Positions 1-10,673 of a stretch of 64,000 nt of DNA are shown here, one piece after another. This DNA is from Fasciola hepatica (lineage: Eukaryota > Platyhelminthes > Trematoda > Plagiorchiida > Fasciolidae): assembly GCA_948099385.1 (NCBI GenBank), contig CANUEZ040000071.1, positions 1,550,001 through 1,614,000 of the forward strand, in the 5' to 3' direction. How positions within the stretch are numbered: the first letter of the stretch is position 1; each line of letters begins with the position of its first letter. Below the pieces are notes generated by a model. The model had not been told where the DNA came from. It worked only from the letters and a program-made list of their open reading frames with translations, and made no database searches. The translations under genes and the position numbers were made by a program.

Positions 1-936
1 GTGGGGGACAGGTGCTCCAGTTTGGTGAACGTCACCAGTGGTGTACCTCAGGGATCCGTCCTAGGCCCGGTCCTATTCTTGTTATTTATTAATGACCTAG
101 CATCCACTCTTCAATCGCCCAGCTTTATTTTTGCGGATGATGTGAAGATTGTTGGATCCAATGGTAGGGCGGACTTGGTCAGGGAAATAGGTACCGTCCT
201 GAACTGGGCGTACAAATGGGACTTACCTCTAAACGGTCAAGAAAGCCATTTGTTGTGAAGGGCAACAGAGAGCCTAACTGTCGCTCATGATCAAGAGCTG
301 TTCACCGTGGAGGCAGCCAGTAGGGTTAAAGACCTGGGGATCATCATGAAAAGTGACTTCAAATGGTCGAAGCAGTGCAACACTGCCGCACATACGGCTT
401 GTAGGGGGCTCTTTAGACTGCGATCAGCTTTGTCTTGCCGGAAGCCGGAGGTATTCGTACCTATTTACATGGCTATAGTACGACCTCACTTAGAAGGTAG
501 CGTGCAGGCTTGGTCACCCTCCTACAAAAAGGACGCCGCGTGCCTCGAGAAAGTCCAACGTCTCGCCACGCGAATGGTTGAAGGGCAGAGGGGTCAGACT
601 TACGAGCAGAAACTCTGTGACCTAAATCTCTTCTCGTTGGAAAGGAGGAGAAGTCGAGGGGATCTCGTAGAAACGTTTAAAGTAATGAAGGGCTTTTCTG
701 ACCTTAGACCAGATAGTCTATTCCAAGTGGCCGTAGACTCCAGAACAAGGGGACATAAAAAGAAGTTGATATAAGCCCGATCTAGGTTGATGGCTAGATC
801 GCACTTCTTCAGCAACAGGGTTTTGAACAGCTGGAACAGTCTGCCTGGTGAAATGGTAGATCTGCAGACAGTCCAATCCTTCAAAGGTGCCCTAGATCTC
901 AAGTGGTACGAGATCTTTCCTTGTAGTGAGCCTTGA
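1..936 (+). pseudogene. LINE (CR1/Jockey-like) reverse transcriptase, C-terminal part
   Basis: This is the 3' half of a non-LTR retrotransposon polymerase, which would copy its own mRNA at a nicked chromosomal target. One reading frame (frame 1) runs from the window edge to a TGA at 934-936. It is interrupted only by in-frame stops at 256-258 (TGA) and 772-774 (TAA), with no frameshift seen. Early residues carry GVPQGSVLGP and the catalytic FADD motif. The palm is followed by the C-terminal segment typical of these LINEs: VKDLGI, VRPHLE with VQAWSP, LEKVQRLATRMV, SLERRRSRGDLVETFK, and near the end FFSNRVLNSWNSLP. The element is cut by the window edge, so the endonuclease half is not visible. 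Two stops over about 310 codons suggest a fairly young dead copy. The family call is firm; the exact clade is less so. Confidence 0.9.
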
Positions 937-1825
937 GTAAATCAACTAGATGGATGACGGGTAGCACTGTGGTCCTTCTGGAGTGTTTAAGCAGACTTTT
1001 TCCCTCATTGCATACTGTTTCAGTGAACGCTCATGATGCGTAATGTCTCTCGCAGTTGATGTGCGATGAGGTTTTCTGTTTCCCTCTCATTTTTAGCGGG
1101 GATTCGATCAAATACTCTCGGCAGTGGTGGGTGCATAACTGGTGTGCGTACCATCGAAGGAATTCTGGACGCTCGATTGGACGTGGCCATTACCTGTCCT
1201 GTGCAGACTGAACTGAACTGAACTGAAACAAGCGAACGTGCAAACGTGTGGCGCGTAGAGTTGCTTATCAAAGTAATGTTAAATGTAGTCACATTCACAG
1301 AGCACATAGAACATTTGGAAAGTTTTTCAAAATCTGTCCTTTACTCAGGCTATGGCCAACATAGCTCTCCTTACTCACGCCGACCTTTTGGCCCCTGTTT
1401 CACTTGTGATAGGCGCCCGGGCAAGGCGATTGCAGCAATACTGCTGCAGTCCATGGACAGCTCTTTGCATCCTCTACTCCCCTCCTGTAAGGGCCTACAA
1501 CCTGCCGAACCTGGGTACGACACATTTGATGGGGGGTTATTACCCATCTACCTAGGCCTCCGTCCTTTTCGATAGGGACTCAAAGGCCGTTCGTTCACGA
1601 TGTTGCCGTATCGCAAAACTTTGGTTTACGCACCAAAGCCGGCTTCTGATCGATACCCACTTCGCGAGATTCTTCTCTTGGACTCTTCCTCACAGTTTAC
1701 TGTGGATATACGGCACACCTCTGGGGCACTCAAGCCCGTTGCCGAAACCTAATTACTTGCATGTCAACTGAGTCTGCCACCAACACCAAGCATTAACTCA
1801 GTGCGATAGCACGAGCTCAAACAAC
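937..1825. other. Non-coding stretch after the LINE, nothing recognised
   Basis: The first part is probably the 3' untranslated tail of the LINE. I see no poly(A) or short tandem repeat that would mark its end. Positions 1,700-1,825 may be badly decayed BEL/Pao integrase sequence, because the adjoining fragment continues leftward with weak similarity to the 16.4-kb copy. No supportable gene was found. Confidence 0.4.
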
Positions 1826-2442
1826 GGATTCCGGCATCGGACAACTTCGACCAAGCGACTCCTTGAACTTGACGACCGTACACATCTCGTCTTCCCAGAA
1901 TGCCTCGGAGTGAAACGCTACCATATACATCCTTAAGCCTGCGTAGTACCAATAAAGGAGGACTGCACAAAACATCGGACGTGCACACCTTGTCTTCCTG
2001 GAGAGTTGGTAGCCACCACAAAGTCCGTGACCTTCGATTGCAGCGACTACGCTCAGCTTCTTGCGCAGTACAGGCGAGCGCTCGAGGCCAGTCCCCCGGG
2101 CGAACAACTGTCTGCAAGTTATGTTCAAGCTGCAGCAGAAACTGCTGCCCACGTATCCCTTCGCGCCGATGTTGTTCGATCACTGTCTCAACCGCCTCCA
2201 CGGCCCGTTCCCCGTGATACGATGCAGAGCAAATATATTTACTACAGAAGTCAGCTGGCAACGGGACACTGTATTTATTGACCGCCTAAGACCTGCCAGT
2301 CGTAGAACGCCAGCCGCTCCCGGCCAACTTACATCTGCCCAAGAGGCCCGGTCACTTACATCGAGCGAGCTACCACTTGCACCATCCACAATCACGCCTG
2401 GCGAGAGCCCGGAATTTAGGCCTTCAGAACCATCACCCGTGC
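1826..2442 (+). pseudogene. Composite BEL/Pao-Ty3/gypsy integrase fragment
   Basis: Positions about 1,826-1,904 match the BEL/Pao integrase sequence at 16,368-16,446 in reverse orientation. Positions 1,903-2,442 match the gypsy integrase C-terminus at 15,219-15,757, also reversed and nearly identical. The 610 bp lying between those two segments in the right-hand copy is absent here, so the two families meet directly at a CC dinucleotide shared by both. The gypsy part shows the integrase tail: GPFPVI near 2,200, then a beta-strand region ending FIDRLRPA. Frames are broken. One small length difference separates the two copies near 2,290. The fragment ends two bases before a large inverted-repeat arm. 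Confidence 0.8.
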
Positions 2443-2444
2443 TT

Positions 2445-3833
2445 AAGCTTAAGCCCTACTAGGCTCGTGAGATCACAGGTAAAAGAAACTGGACTATCAT
2501 TGTCATTGGCTGCCAGCCCTGTGCTCGGATCAGATCTGATCCTTGTTCTCCATATATTTGACACTGCATTTTTTGCAAGACCGCTACAAAGCCGGTCTAA
2601 AACCCATCGGTTCTGGTCAGTTTTCGAACGGTTCGACCTATTACAGTGATCTGTTTGTGAACAGTTTTTGAACTGTGCTTGCTAATCGAGTGGAATACTT
2701 GGTTTGCTTTCCCATTTTCCATCACTTCTCCAAATTACATCTATCATGCTTGTTCTTTCCCTCAAGTTGTGAACTTCCAATGGTTGCCCTTATTTTACCC
2801 ATTGTTTGGGCATAAAAGGCACGAGTATTAACCAGGCATTTCAGGGTATTTCAAGGCACTTAGTCAGTAGGTTGAAAGGAATTGTTCGCTGAACAGCCTA
2901 CATAATTCCGGTTGATGGTTATCTCCGTGTCAATCCACTACAAATAAGTGTCAAATGGCCACTAAACAAGCCAGTACAAAGCGGTTCGAAAAGCGATGTT
3001 ACGAGCGGGCCGTAAGCCACAAAGGTAGAATATCAATTGAACAGATGTTCACCGCTTCATATCCCTCGTGTTTTTATAGCTTCACCCTTTGAAATATTCT
3101 CGTTACTCGGATAAAATCCTCTGCTTGCTTCAAGCTATTCTCAACTCCTAGCTTTTGACACATACCTGATACCCTGGTCTCCTAGCAAATGATCCCCCAC
3201 GAATTTGATCGTTCTCTGCTCGTTTCAATCAGAAACGTTGCGCTCAGACGCCGGTGCACCATCCTCAATGCGGCGGCTCTCTATCACCCAATAGAATGTC
3301 GAGGATAGAAGTAAAACGAAAATGAACTGCACGGAGTCGAACCACGAAGATCCACCAGAACGCATCATCTAAGCAAACGCCGTCTACGGCTCCAAGTTCC
3401 ACGGATCCAGCTGGTGCTTCTGGTGACACCAACGGAAGAAATGGGCCCAAAGAACTTGATACTCTAAATCCCATCAGCTAGTTACATACCATTGGCAAAA
3501 CTCTGTCCGGCGTGATTCACCTTGTCCAAATCACTGATAACACCAAAACTCCGAAGCAAGTGATTCAATTATGGTTCCCATGCACAAATTTTCCCAAGCC
3601 CCGTGCCTCTTTTTCACACCTGCGTTTTTCACACCCGTCTTTTCACGCCATTTGGTTACACATTTCCCTTTTGGCCGTTCACACAACGGAGGAGTTTCAT
3701 CAAGTTGAGGCATGTTTTTAAGTTACCGGATTTGTTGCCCACTTTATCTGTCACTGTTATCTGTAGCTGCAAGTATACACTCCTTTACCCAGTACTACAC
3801 GTTTAAATGCCCGGAATGATGAATGGATAAGAA
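2445..3833 (+). repeat. Left arm of a 1,389-bp inverted repeat
   Basis: Every position p in this arm pairs with 12,650-p in the arm at 8,817-10,205, with no length difference along 1,389 bp. In the stretches I compared, the only difference seen was at 3,008 (G here, A in the reverse complement of the other arm). The outer edge is an AAGCTT, shared by both arms, beyond which they diverge. No long credible reading frame is present; the 60-70-codon frames are mirrored in both arms and resemble no known protein. A TATA-like CATAAAAGGC lies near 2,811. Part of the arm (3,569-3,803) recurs in deleted form at 6,286-6,380, so it belongs to a dispersed repeat. Confidence 0.95.
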
Positions 3834-4329
3834 ATGTCTTCGTGTTAGTGGCTTTTCCATGAACCATCGTGCATATTTTATGATTTGGCACGCTGCGAGC
3901 ATCCGGTGGGAACGAAGAACATCAAAATGTGTTTAAAGTTTACCGCCGGGTTTGCTGAGAAAAGAAGAAAACGATGGAGTTTAGTGAGGAACGTATCCGC
4001 CACAGTCGGTACCCTTAAACCTACTGGAGGGCATTGCGCAGGTGCCATGTGATACCTAATGTCCGATCTCTCAGACTTCATGCGCTCATCCAACTTGATG
4101 CGGCCCAATCCAGTTTGGACAAAGTGGACCTGCTGGTGAATAGATACGAAACGAATGTTGCAGAACTGCCGGAAGGTCATCGAAAAGACTCTCGGGATTT
4201 GATGGTTTCATTTTGTCAAAAACTCTGGAAAAGGGGCAAGAGAAGTTCCTCAGAAGCGTGGAAGCAAGAGTAACACCGTCCAGGTTAGCGTGAGATCCTG
4301 AAGGGCACGTCCACAATCATCATTTTGTG
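3834..4329. other. Probable 5' region of the Penelope-like element
   Basis: This lies between the left inverted-repeat arm and the first recognisable PLE coding sequence. A 79-codon open frame (4,034-4,273, plus strand) carries charged, helix-prone sequence (LDKVDLLVNRYETNVAEL), and it could be the decayed N-terminus of the PLE protein. I cannot tie it to a domain. Confidence 0.3.
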
Positions 4330-6280
4330 GCTCTTAGTGAACTACAATAAAAGGTTTTATCCCTCGGGCTTAAGTTTTGTCCAGCTCATCCAAGCTATGA
4401 TCAGATGGAAGTTGAGACTCCGCTTGAAAGTTTAACAAGCCAGTTGTATGCCCTGGTATCAGCATCGTCTGACTCAGACGATGGCCTGAAAACATCACCG
4501 GTTTGTAAATGTCAGAAGTGTCGAGCTACTTGATCTCATTTGAACGGAATACTAACTAGGCGACATCAATAAGCCTTCCAAAAATTAGTGAATAATCAAG
4601 ATTTGCAACTATCGAAACCGGACAAAGGTGCCAGATTGGTTGTAGTAGACCTAGGCGAATATAACAGGAAAATGATGGCTGTTCTATCTGGTTAGAGCTA
4701 GTTCACCTACTATCTGTATGAGAAAGACAAGACCCAGGAAGCCGAGACTAAGCTGATAGAGATCTTAAGGCTGCTTAATTCAGACAGTGCTATTCCCAAA
4801 ACGCTTTGCGACTAGCTGGTGCCCCACGGCTCGCAACCACTTAGACACTGTGGATTACCAAAAGCACACAAGCCAACCACACCCCTCAGACCTGTGATTG
4901 ACATGAGCGCCCCAGCCTATCACTCCACAACTCGGCGGATCGCAGAAATTCTTGAACCTGTGCGCAGGTCGCTAGCAAAGCGAAGTGTGAAAGATTCGTT
5001 CTTTTTTATGGAGACGATACAACATCAGGATCTGTCTGAAGCAACTATGCTTTCTCTAGTCGTAGAATCCCTGTTCACAAACGTTTCGTTGATCGAGACG
5101 GTAGATTTTGGCTGTCGCTACTTGGCAGATAATGATATCAAACTCGACATTCCTGTGGCCAAGACAGAAGAACTGATTCTTCGATGTGTACGAAATGTAC
5201 AATTTCTGTACAACGGAGAATACTACAAGCAAGAGGACGGGGTAGCAATGGGATCACCTCCAGGCCCATATATTCCCAGCAAAACCCAAGAGTTGACCAC
5301 TATCCAGCTTCGTCGACAGTCTATATATGTATACCAGATATATAGACAAGACTTCCATAATTTGTGACTCAGCAAAAAACAGTACCGAACTACCGCGAAC
5401 ATTCAACAATGCTCATGAAATAACCGCATTAACGGTAGAGATAGACGGTCAATTTCCTCGCTTTTCTTGATGTGGGATTACGTAGAATGGAACACGGACA
5501 TTGAGAAACAAGGGCGTGTCGGAAATGTACACGGTTGAGGCAACACACACATTTCCTGGGTTCTGCCACCCTACGATATAGAAGAAACCTAGTGAGCAGT
5601 CTGGCCTACAGATAAAGAAACATCTGTAATCTTGGCACGGTTGCCCAAGAATTTGAACACATACGTGACACAATATTGAAGAACGATTATTCAGAACTGT
5701 TTATTCGTCAACACGCTAGAGAGAAGACCTAAAATGATAGTGCAAATGGTCCAGAAGAAAGACATGTTTCGAATTCTCCCGTTAAAGAGTGGCAAAGCCT
5801 GAAGAATGCTGGAGCTACGCATTTCTAAGGCCCCAGGGAAGTCCTCCCCCACTGCACATGTCCGAATCTTAACAAATACTAAGCCTTCCATTGGTAAACA
5901 ATCCAAGGACAGGTAGCCCTGTCAGTCTCAATCTATTGTCCTATATCAGCTTACGAGCTCTTGTAGTGCACAGTGCACTGAACCTAAGACGAGATTCCTG
6001 TCAAAGAGGATATCAGAACACGTCTCGGCTTCTTCACACAAAGGAGAAGTTCGGAACATAGAGGGCAAGACCACACAAAATCTGGTGGATAGTGGACATC
6101 AAATTGACACAGTGACGGCTTTCAGAACTGTCCTTACAACTCCCAGATTTGGGGCGAAAGCTTTGCGTAGCCTGTTGCCTGTGACATTAGAAGCCATAGC
6201 AATTGGATTGTAGAAGCCGGAATCGTGCAGGCAACTTTACCTCGTGCAACTGTTGCTGTTTCCGTGGCCGTAACGTGTAA
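4330..6280 (+). pseudogene. Penelope-like element: RT plus GIY-YIG endonuclease, broken
   Basis: This is a retroelement polymerase of the Penelope group, which joins a telomerase-like reverse transcriptase to a GIY-YIG nuclease. An N-terminal segment (KVLSLGLKFCPAHPSYDQME, about 4,345-4,405) precedes the RT. The RT shows SKPDKGARLVVVD (about 4,610), GLPKAHKPTTPLRPVIDMS (about 4,850), SLFTNVS (about 5,070) and DGVAMGSPPGP (about 5,240), all in one frame broken by stops. After a disrupted YxDD region, FNNAHEI and FLDV-like blocks continue in other frames (5,380-5,480). The nuclease C-terminus is visible at about 5,990-6,280 (KRISEHV, HLVDSGHQI-like, TAFRTV, EAIAI, ending LLLFPWP). Several stops and frameshifts make it dead, but nearly all coding domains are represented. 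It sits inside the spacer of the large inverted repeat. Confidence 0.85.
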
Positions 6281-6285
6281 TCCTC

Positions 6286-6380
6286 TTATGGTTCCCATGC
6301 ACGAATTTTCCCAAGCCCCGTGCCTCTATCACTGTTATCTGTAGCTGCAAGTATACACTCCTTTACCCAGTACTACACGT
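6286..6380 (+). repeat. Internally deleted copy of part of the inverted-repeat arm
   Basis: The first 42 or so bases match 3,569-3,611 of the left arm, and the remainder matches about 3,750-3,803, so roughly 138 bp is missing in the middle. It begins only a few bases after the last recognisable PLE codons. That suggests the arm sequence may include PLE 3' untranslated DNA. Confidence 0.8.
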
Positions 6381-8816
6381 GTCGATAATCCTGGAGGAAG
6401 TTCAACACAACCTAATAATGTTGCATGGGTACTGATGTTAATTAGTAACCAAGGAAAGCCACTTAGCTGTTCCGGGTTGGGGTACTGTAGAACGGCCGCC
6501 GAGATGGTATGGAGAATACGAGCTGTGCATCCGGCGCCTCTCCTGGATTCGCGGGGGCTCCACTAGCAGGATGCCTAGCGATGCCAATACGATATAAGTG
6601 AAACTGTTCGGGTAGTTGAGCCTCGGTAACTAACAGCAAGTGAGAGTAGTTGGATAATCCAAGGTCCCCATTTAGGGAACACCCATGGGTACAGAGCGGT
6701 AATTAATATGAATAAGGAGTAGATTAAGGGTCGAGTGGGGAGTCAGCATGTCGGTCGCCTGTAGTAGAATGGTATAATATGACATAACCGAGTGTAGGAT
6801 TGAGAATATCGGTAGTGGCAGGGTAGCTAGTGGGGACCACAGGGTGCAAAGTACTTAAGGGCGTGATACTGGAGGTAGTATGCTCAGCGCGGGCTGAGCA
6901 GCTCTTCCTATGTCTGGACAGGAGGGGTTCATGAAGCTTTAGTGCCCGGCCACGTCAAAGTGCAACAAAGTTGGATCCAGTAAAATAGAGTGAACGGTCA
7001 GGTAGATAGCGGTAACACAAACGAAAGCCAAGGAAAGGGGCTGTGGACAAGAGGGGCAGGTGAGAGACGGGACCCAGATGCTTCTGTTGCTCAAGGGTGT
7101 GAGTTATCCCAACAGGCAACCTGGATAGTGGTTTGTTTCTTGTGTTAGGCGTGGGCCACGTAGCCGGACGTGAAGTTTCACCCGACAGCAGCGAATTTGT
7201 ATTCAGAATTGGAGGTCTTTATCTGTAGGCTTTGTGGTAGTGGGGTAATCATTTGAAAATAGGAGGGCTGGCGATTTCGCGGTGCCCGGTTTTTCTTAAG
7301 TGCAATCAGAGCGGGTTCTCCAACATGGGAAGGATAGTTAGGATGACAGGAACAATACTGGTATGAACTATGTGGAGAGGGGTACAGGAAAGAGTGTCCA
7401 ATGAAGGAAGGGCCCAATCTACGTCAGTGAGTTGGTAAACTGAAGCCTGGTGGAGAGATATGAAAGGAAGAGGGAATAGGTATTTACGGAAAAGGGCATG
7501 AGACGGGGTGAGGTGGGTATAGTTACGTACGTCCGGTGGATAAAAAGAACTGTGGTGGGGGGTGATACTGGGAGGTAAATGATGGAGTGTCGTAGGTGAA
7601 TGGGAGGTTACGCAGGGCACTGAGGTGACCACGGCGTGGGACGTGTCGTAGGAATGACAACGAGGATTGAGATAGAAAGGTAATGTGAGGGAAAGGAAAT
7701 CCAGGAGTCGCAAGCGATTGGGGTACGTGAAGGATAGAAGGCTGAGTAATATCTACCAATAAATTAGATCCGGATGTGCTTCCTGCTGCCTGTGTCGGGG
7801 CGCCTCATTGAAGCGACTTGGGTGAGTGGTCGATGGACGTGGTGTCTAACAGATGAGCTGGCCGTGATGATAGGTTTTGCTCTGCCCGCACAACCAATGG
7901 CTGGATTTTGTGCTCCTTTTTGCGCCAAGGTCAAATTGTCAAGGCGTTGGTTAGTGGAAAGTTTACTAAAAGCTTTGACAAGCGGACGACTGATCAGGCT
8001 TGAATGAGGGAGAGTTATAATCTAGGGGTGAGTAAATCACGTATTAGGCAGGCTAACTGCCCTGACCAAACGCCCTTTTTTGCGGCCCTTAATGGCATTC
8101 TAAAGTCAAAAGGTGGGGACTCTAGTAGAGTAAGAGGACACAGGAGCCTAGCGGGTATGGGACATGGGCAAAGTATCCGTAGAGGTGGTTGGCGGGGGCT
8201 GGCCTGAAAGCTGGTAAAGCTGGTTTCCACTAAAAGATGAGTATTGTCGGCGGCACTTTGGTTTTAGGGGAGTGGATTGCGTAGGTCCCAGCGAAGTAAA
8301 GGGAGACAAAAGCGCATCTGAAATAAGATATGTGCGGGGTTTTTCCCACATAGTCGAAAGACTCAGGTGGAGGCAAGTGGGTCCAGATCAAACTCCAGTG
8401 GTCGTGAATAAAGTTCTGGGTACAGGGGTTTGAAGTTGAATATTCCGCGTGTTCTTGGTGGTGCTACGCAGACACTCTGGTTGCTTCGTCGTATACAGCG
8501 AGAAGTTCGCATTGTATACTGAAAATTTTGTGGTATCTTCGAATCGGAAATAACAGGCAATCTTGTTTCGACTTTACATGAACTCCTATGCGGTTTCCTA
8601 CGGCTCTTTCTTCAGCCTGATACATGGCGCGGAGGGTGGGCAACGCTTTGTCTCACTGAACCCAGCGGAACAAAACCGAGCACAATGAAGACCATCGCAC
8701 CGATGAACTTCCAAAGTCCTCCGATAATTTTTATGTGTACGGAACCAATGAAGTTGAAAGACTTAACCAGGCGTTCAGTGATTGGGTTTCTGAAAACGTT
8801 TGCAACATGAGGAAAC
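6381..8816. other. Purine-rich non-coding stretch
   Basis: The plus strand is strongly G/A-rich from about 6,600 to 8,350. The long minus-strand frames here (for example 7,306-7,713) are therefore rich in Ser, Pro, His, Leu and Thr, which is a composition effect. No domain, splice-bounded exon or repeat of another part of the window was recognised. Between 8,360 and 8,816 composition returns to normal, and I see nothing identifiable. Confidence 0.5.
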
Positions 8817-10205
8817 TTCTTATCCATTCATCATTCCGGGCATTTAAACGTGTAGTACTGGGTAAAGGAGTGTATACTTGCAGCTACAGATAACAGTGAC
8901 AGATAAAGTGGGCAACAAATCCGGTAACTTAAAAACATGCCTCAACTTGATGAAACTCCTCCGTTGTGTGAACGGCCAAAAGGGAAATGTGTAACCAAAT
9001 GGCGTGAAAAGACGGGTGTGAAAAACGCAGGTGTGAAAAAGAGGCACGGGGCTTGGGAAAATTTGTGCATGGGAACCATAATTGAATCACTTGCTTCGGA
9101 GTTTTGGTGTTATCAGTGATTTGGACAAGGTGAATCACGCCGGACAGAGTTTTGCCAATGGTATGTAACTAGCTGATGGGATTTAGAGTATCAAGTTCTT
9201 TGGGCCCATTTCTTCCGTTGGTGTCACCAGAAGCACCAGCTGGATCCGTGGAACTTGGAGCCGTAGACGGCGTTTGCTTAGATGATGCGTTCTGGTGGAT
9301 CTTCGTGGTTCGACTCCGTGCAGTTCATTTTCGTTTTACTTCTATCCTCGACATTCTATTGGGTGATAGAGAGCCGCCGCATTGAGGATGGTGCACCGGC
9401 GTCTGAGCGCAACGTTTCTGATTGAAACGAGCAGAGAACGATCAAATTCGTGGGGGATCATTTGCTAGGAGACCAGGGTATCAGGTATGTGTCAAAAGCT
9501 AGGAGTTGAGAATAGCTTGAAGCAAGCAGAGGATTTTATCCGAGTAACGAGAATATTTCAAAGGGTGAAGCTATAAAAACACGAGGGATATGAAGCGGTG
9601 AACATCTGTTCAATTGATATTCTACCTTTGTGGCTTACGGCTCGCTCGTAACATCGCTTTTCGAACCGCTTTGTACTGGCTTGTTTAGTGGCCATTTGAC
9701 ACTTATTTGTAGTGGATTGACACGGAGATAACCATCAACCGGAATTATGTAGGCTGTTCAGCGAACAATTCCTTTCAACCTACTGACTAAGTGCCTTGAA
9801 ATACCCTGAAATGCCTGGTTAATACTCGTGCCTTTTATGCCCAAACAATGGGTAAAATAAGGGCAACCATTGGAAGTTCACAACTTGAGGGAAAGAACAA
9901 GCATGATAGATGTAATTTGGAGAAGTGATGGAAAATGGGAAAGCAAACCAAGTATTCCACTCGATTAGCAAGCACAGTTCAAAAACTGTTCACAAACAGA
10001 TCACTGTAATAGGTCGAACCGTTCGAAAACTGACCAGAACCGATGGGTTTTAGACCGGCTTTGTAGCGGTCTTGCAAAAAATGCAGTGTCAAATATATGG
10101 AGAACAAGGATCAGATCTGATCCGAGCACAGGGCTGGCAGCCAATGACAATGATAGTCCAGTTTCTTTTACCTGTGATCTCACGAGCCTAGTAGGGCTTA
10201 AGCTT
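8817..10205 (-). repeat. Right arm of the 1,389-bp inverted repeat
   Basis: This is the reverse complement of 2,445-3,833 at near-identity and without indels. The inner edge diverges at 8,816 and the outer edge directly after AAGCTT (10,200-10,205). The outer flank (CTTTGGATCC onwards) has no similarity to the left flank, so I see no target-site duplication around the pair. Confidence 0.95.
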
Positions 10206-10673
10206 CTTTGGATCCTGTCTTGCCCATCGCTGGGTGGATGTTCAAGTCAGGTGCCATTTATCGTATCGCCGTCGGAGCGGCAATTGAGAGTAAAACCTCT
10301 GCAACCAGCACGTTCATTGCCCATGCAAAACAGTTGTCACCAGACTGTTAGCTCTATTAAAAACATGGGATTGTTGGGGGTCTAAGGAGCTTGGAGGGGA
10401 TGTGGGTGGGAGCTGAATGAGAAAAAGAAAAATAATGAAAGAATGAAAAGGAAAGACGTCCGGATAATTCTTCTTAGTGCTATTAGCTTTCTCACAGGGA
10501 AGTCCGGAAATATTCGTGTGGCCATGCCAAGACCAATACTTAAGAATTGGTGACAGTATCCGCTGCCACAGCATCCGCAGGGAGTTTATGCCTGTCGATC
10601 ATTGTTCTGCTTGAGAGGGACTGGACTCCAATATTCCCGTTGGCCGCTGGCATACCAAGCTTCAGCTCGTACC
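10206..10673. other. Short non-coding gap, nothing recognised
   Basis: This lies between the right inverted-repeat arm and the 3' end of the reverse-strand LINE. It may contain LINE 3' untranslated sequence. No repeat of another part of the window was noticed. Confidence 0.4.

Noticed and set aside
1764..2261. 165-codon minus-strand frame, also present at 15,399-15,836
   Set aside because: It is antisense to the gypsy integrase C-terminus; the sense frame contains the recognisable integrase tail.
3265..3806. Reading frames of 60-69 codons found identically at 8,844-9,385
   Set aside because: Identity comes from the inverted repeat and is not evidence of protein conservation; the frames lack any recognisable domain.
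7306..7713. 135-codon minus-strand frame
   Set aside because: Its Ser/Pro/His/Leu bias follows from the purine-rich plus strand. No motif, splice context or second copy supports a gene.
2445..10205. LTR pair of a retrotransposon
   Set aside because: The arms are inverted, not direct, and show no TG...CA ends, primer-binding site or polypurine tract.
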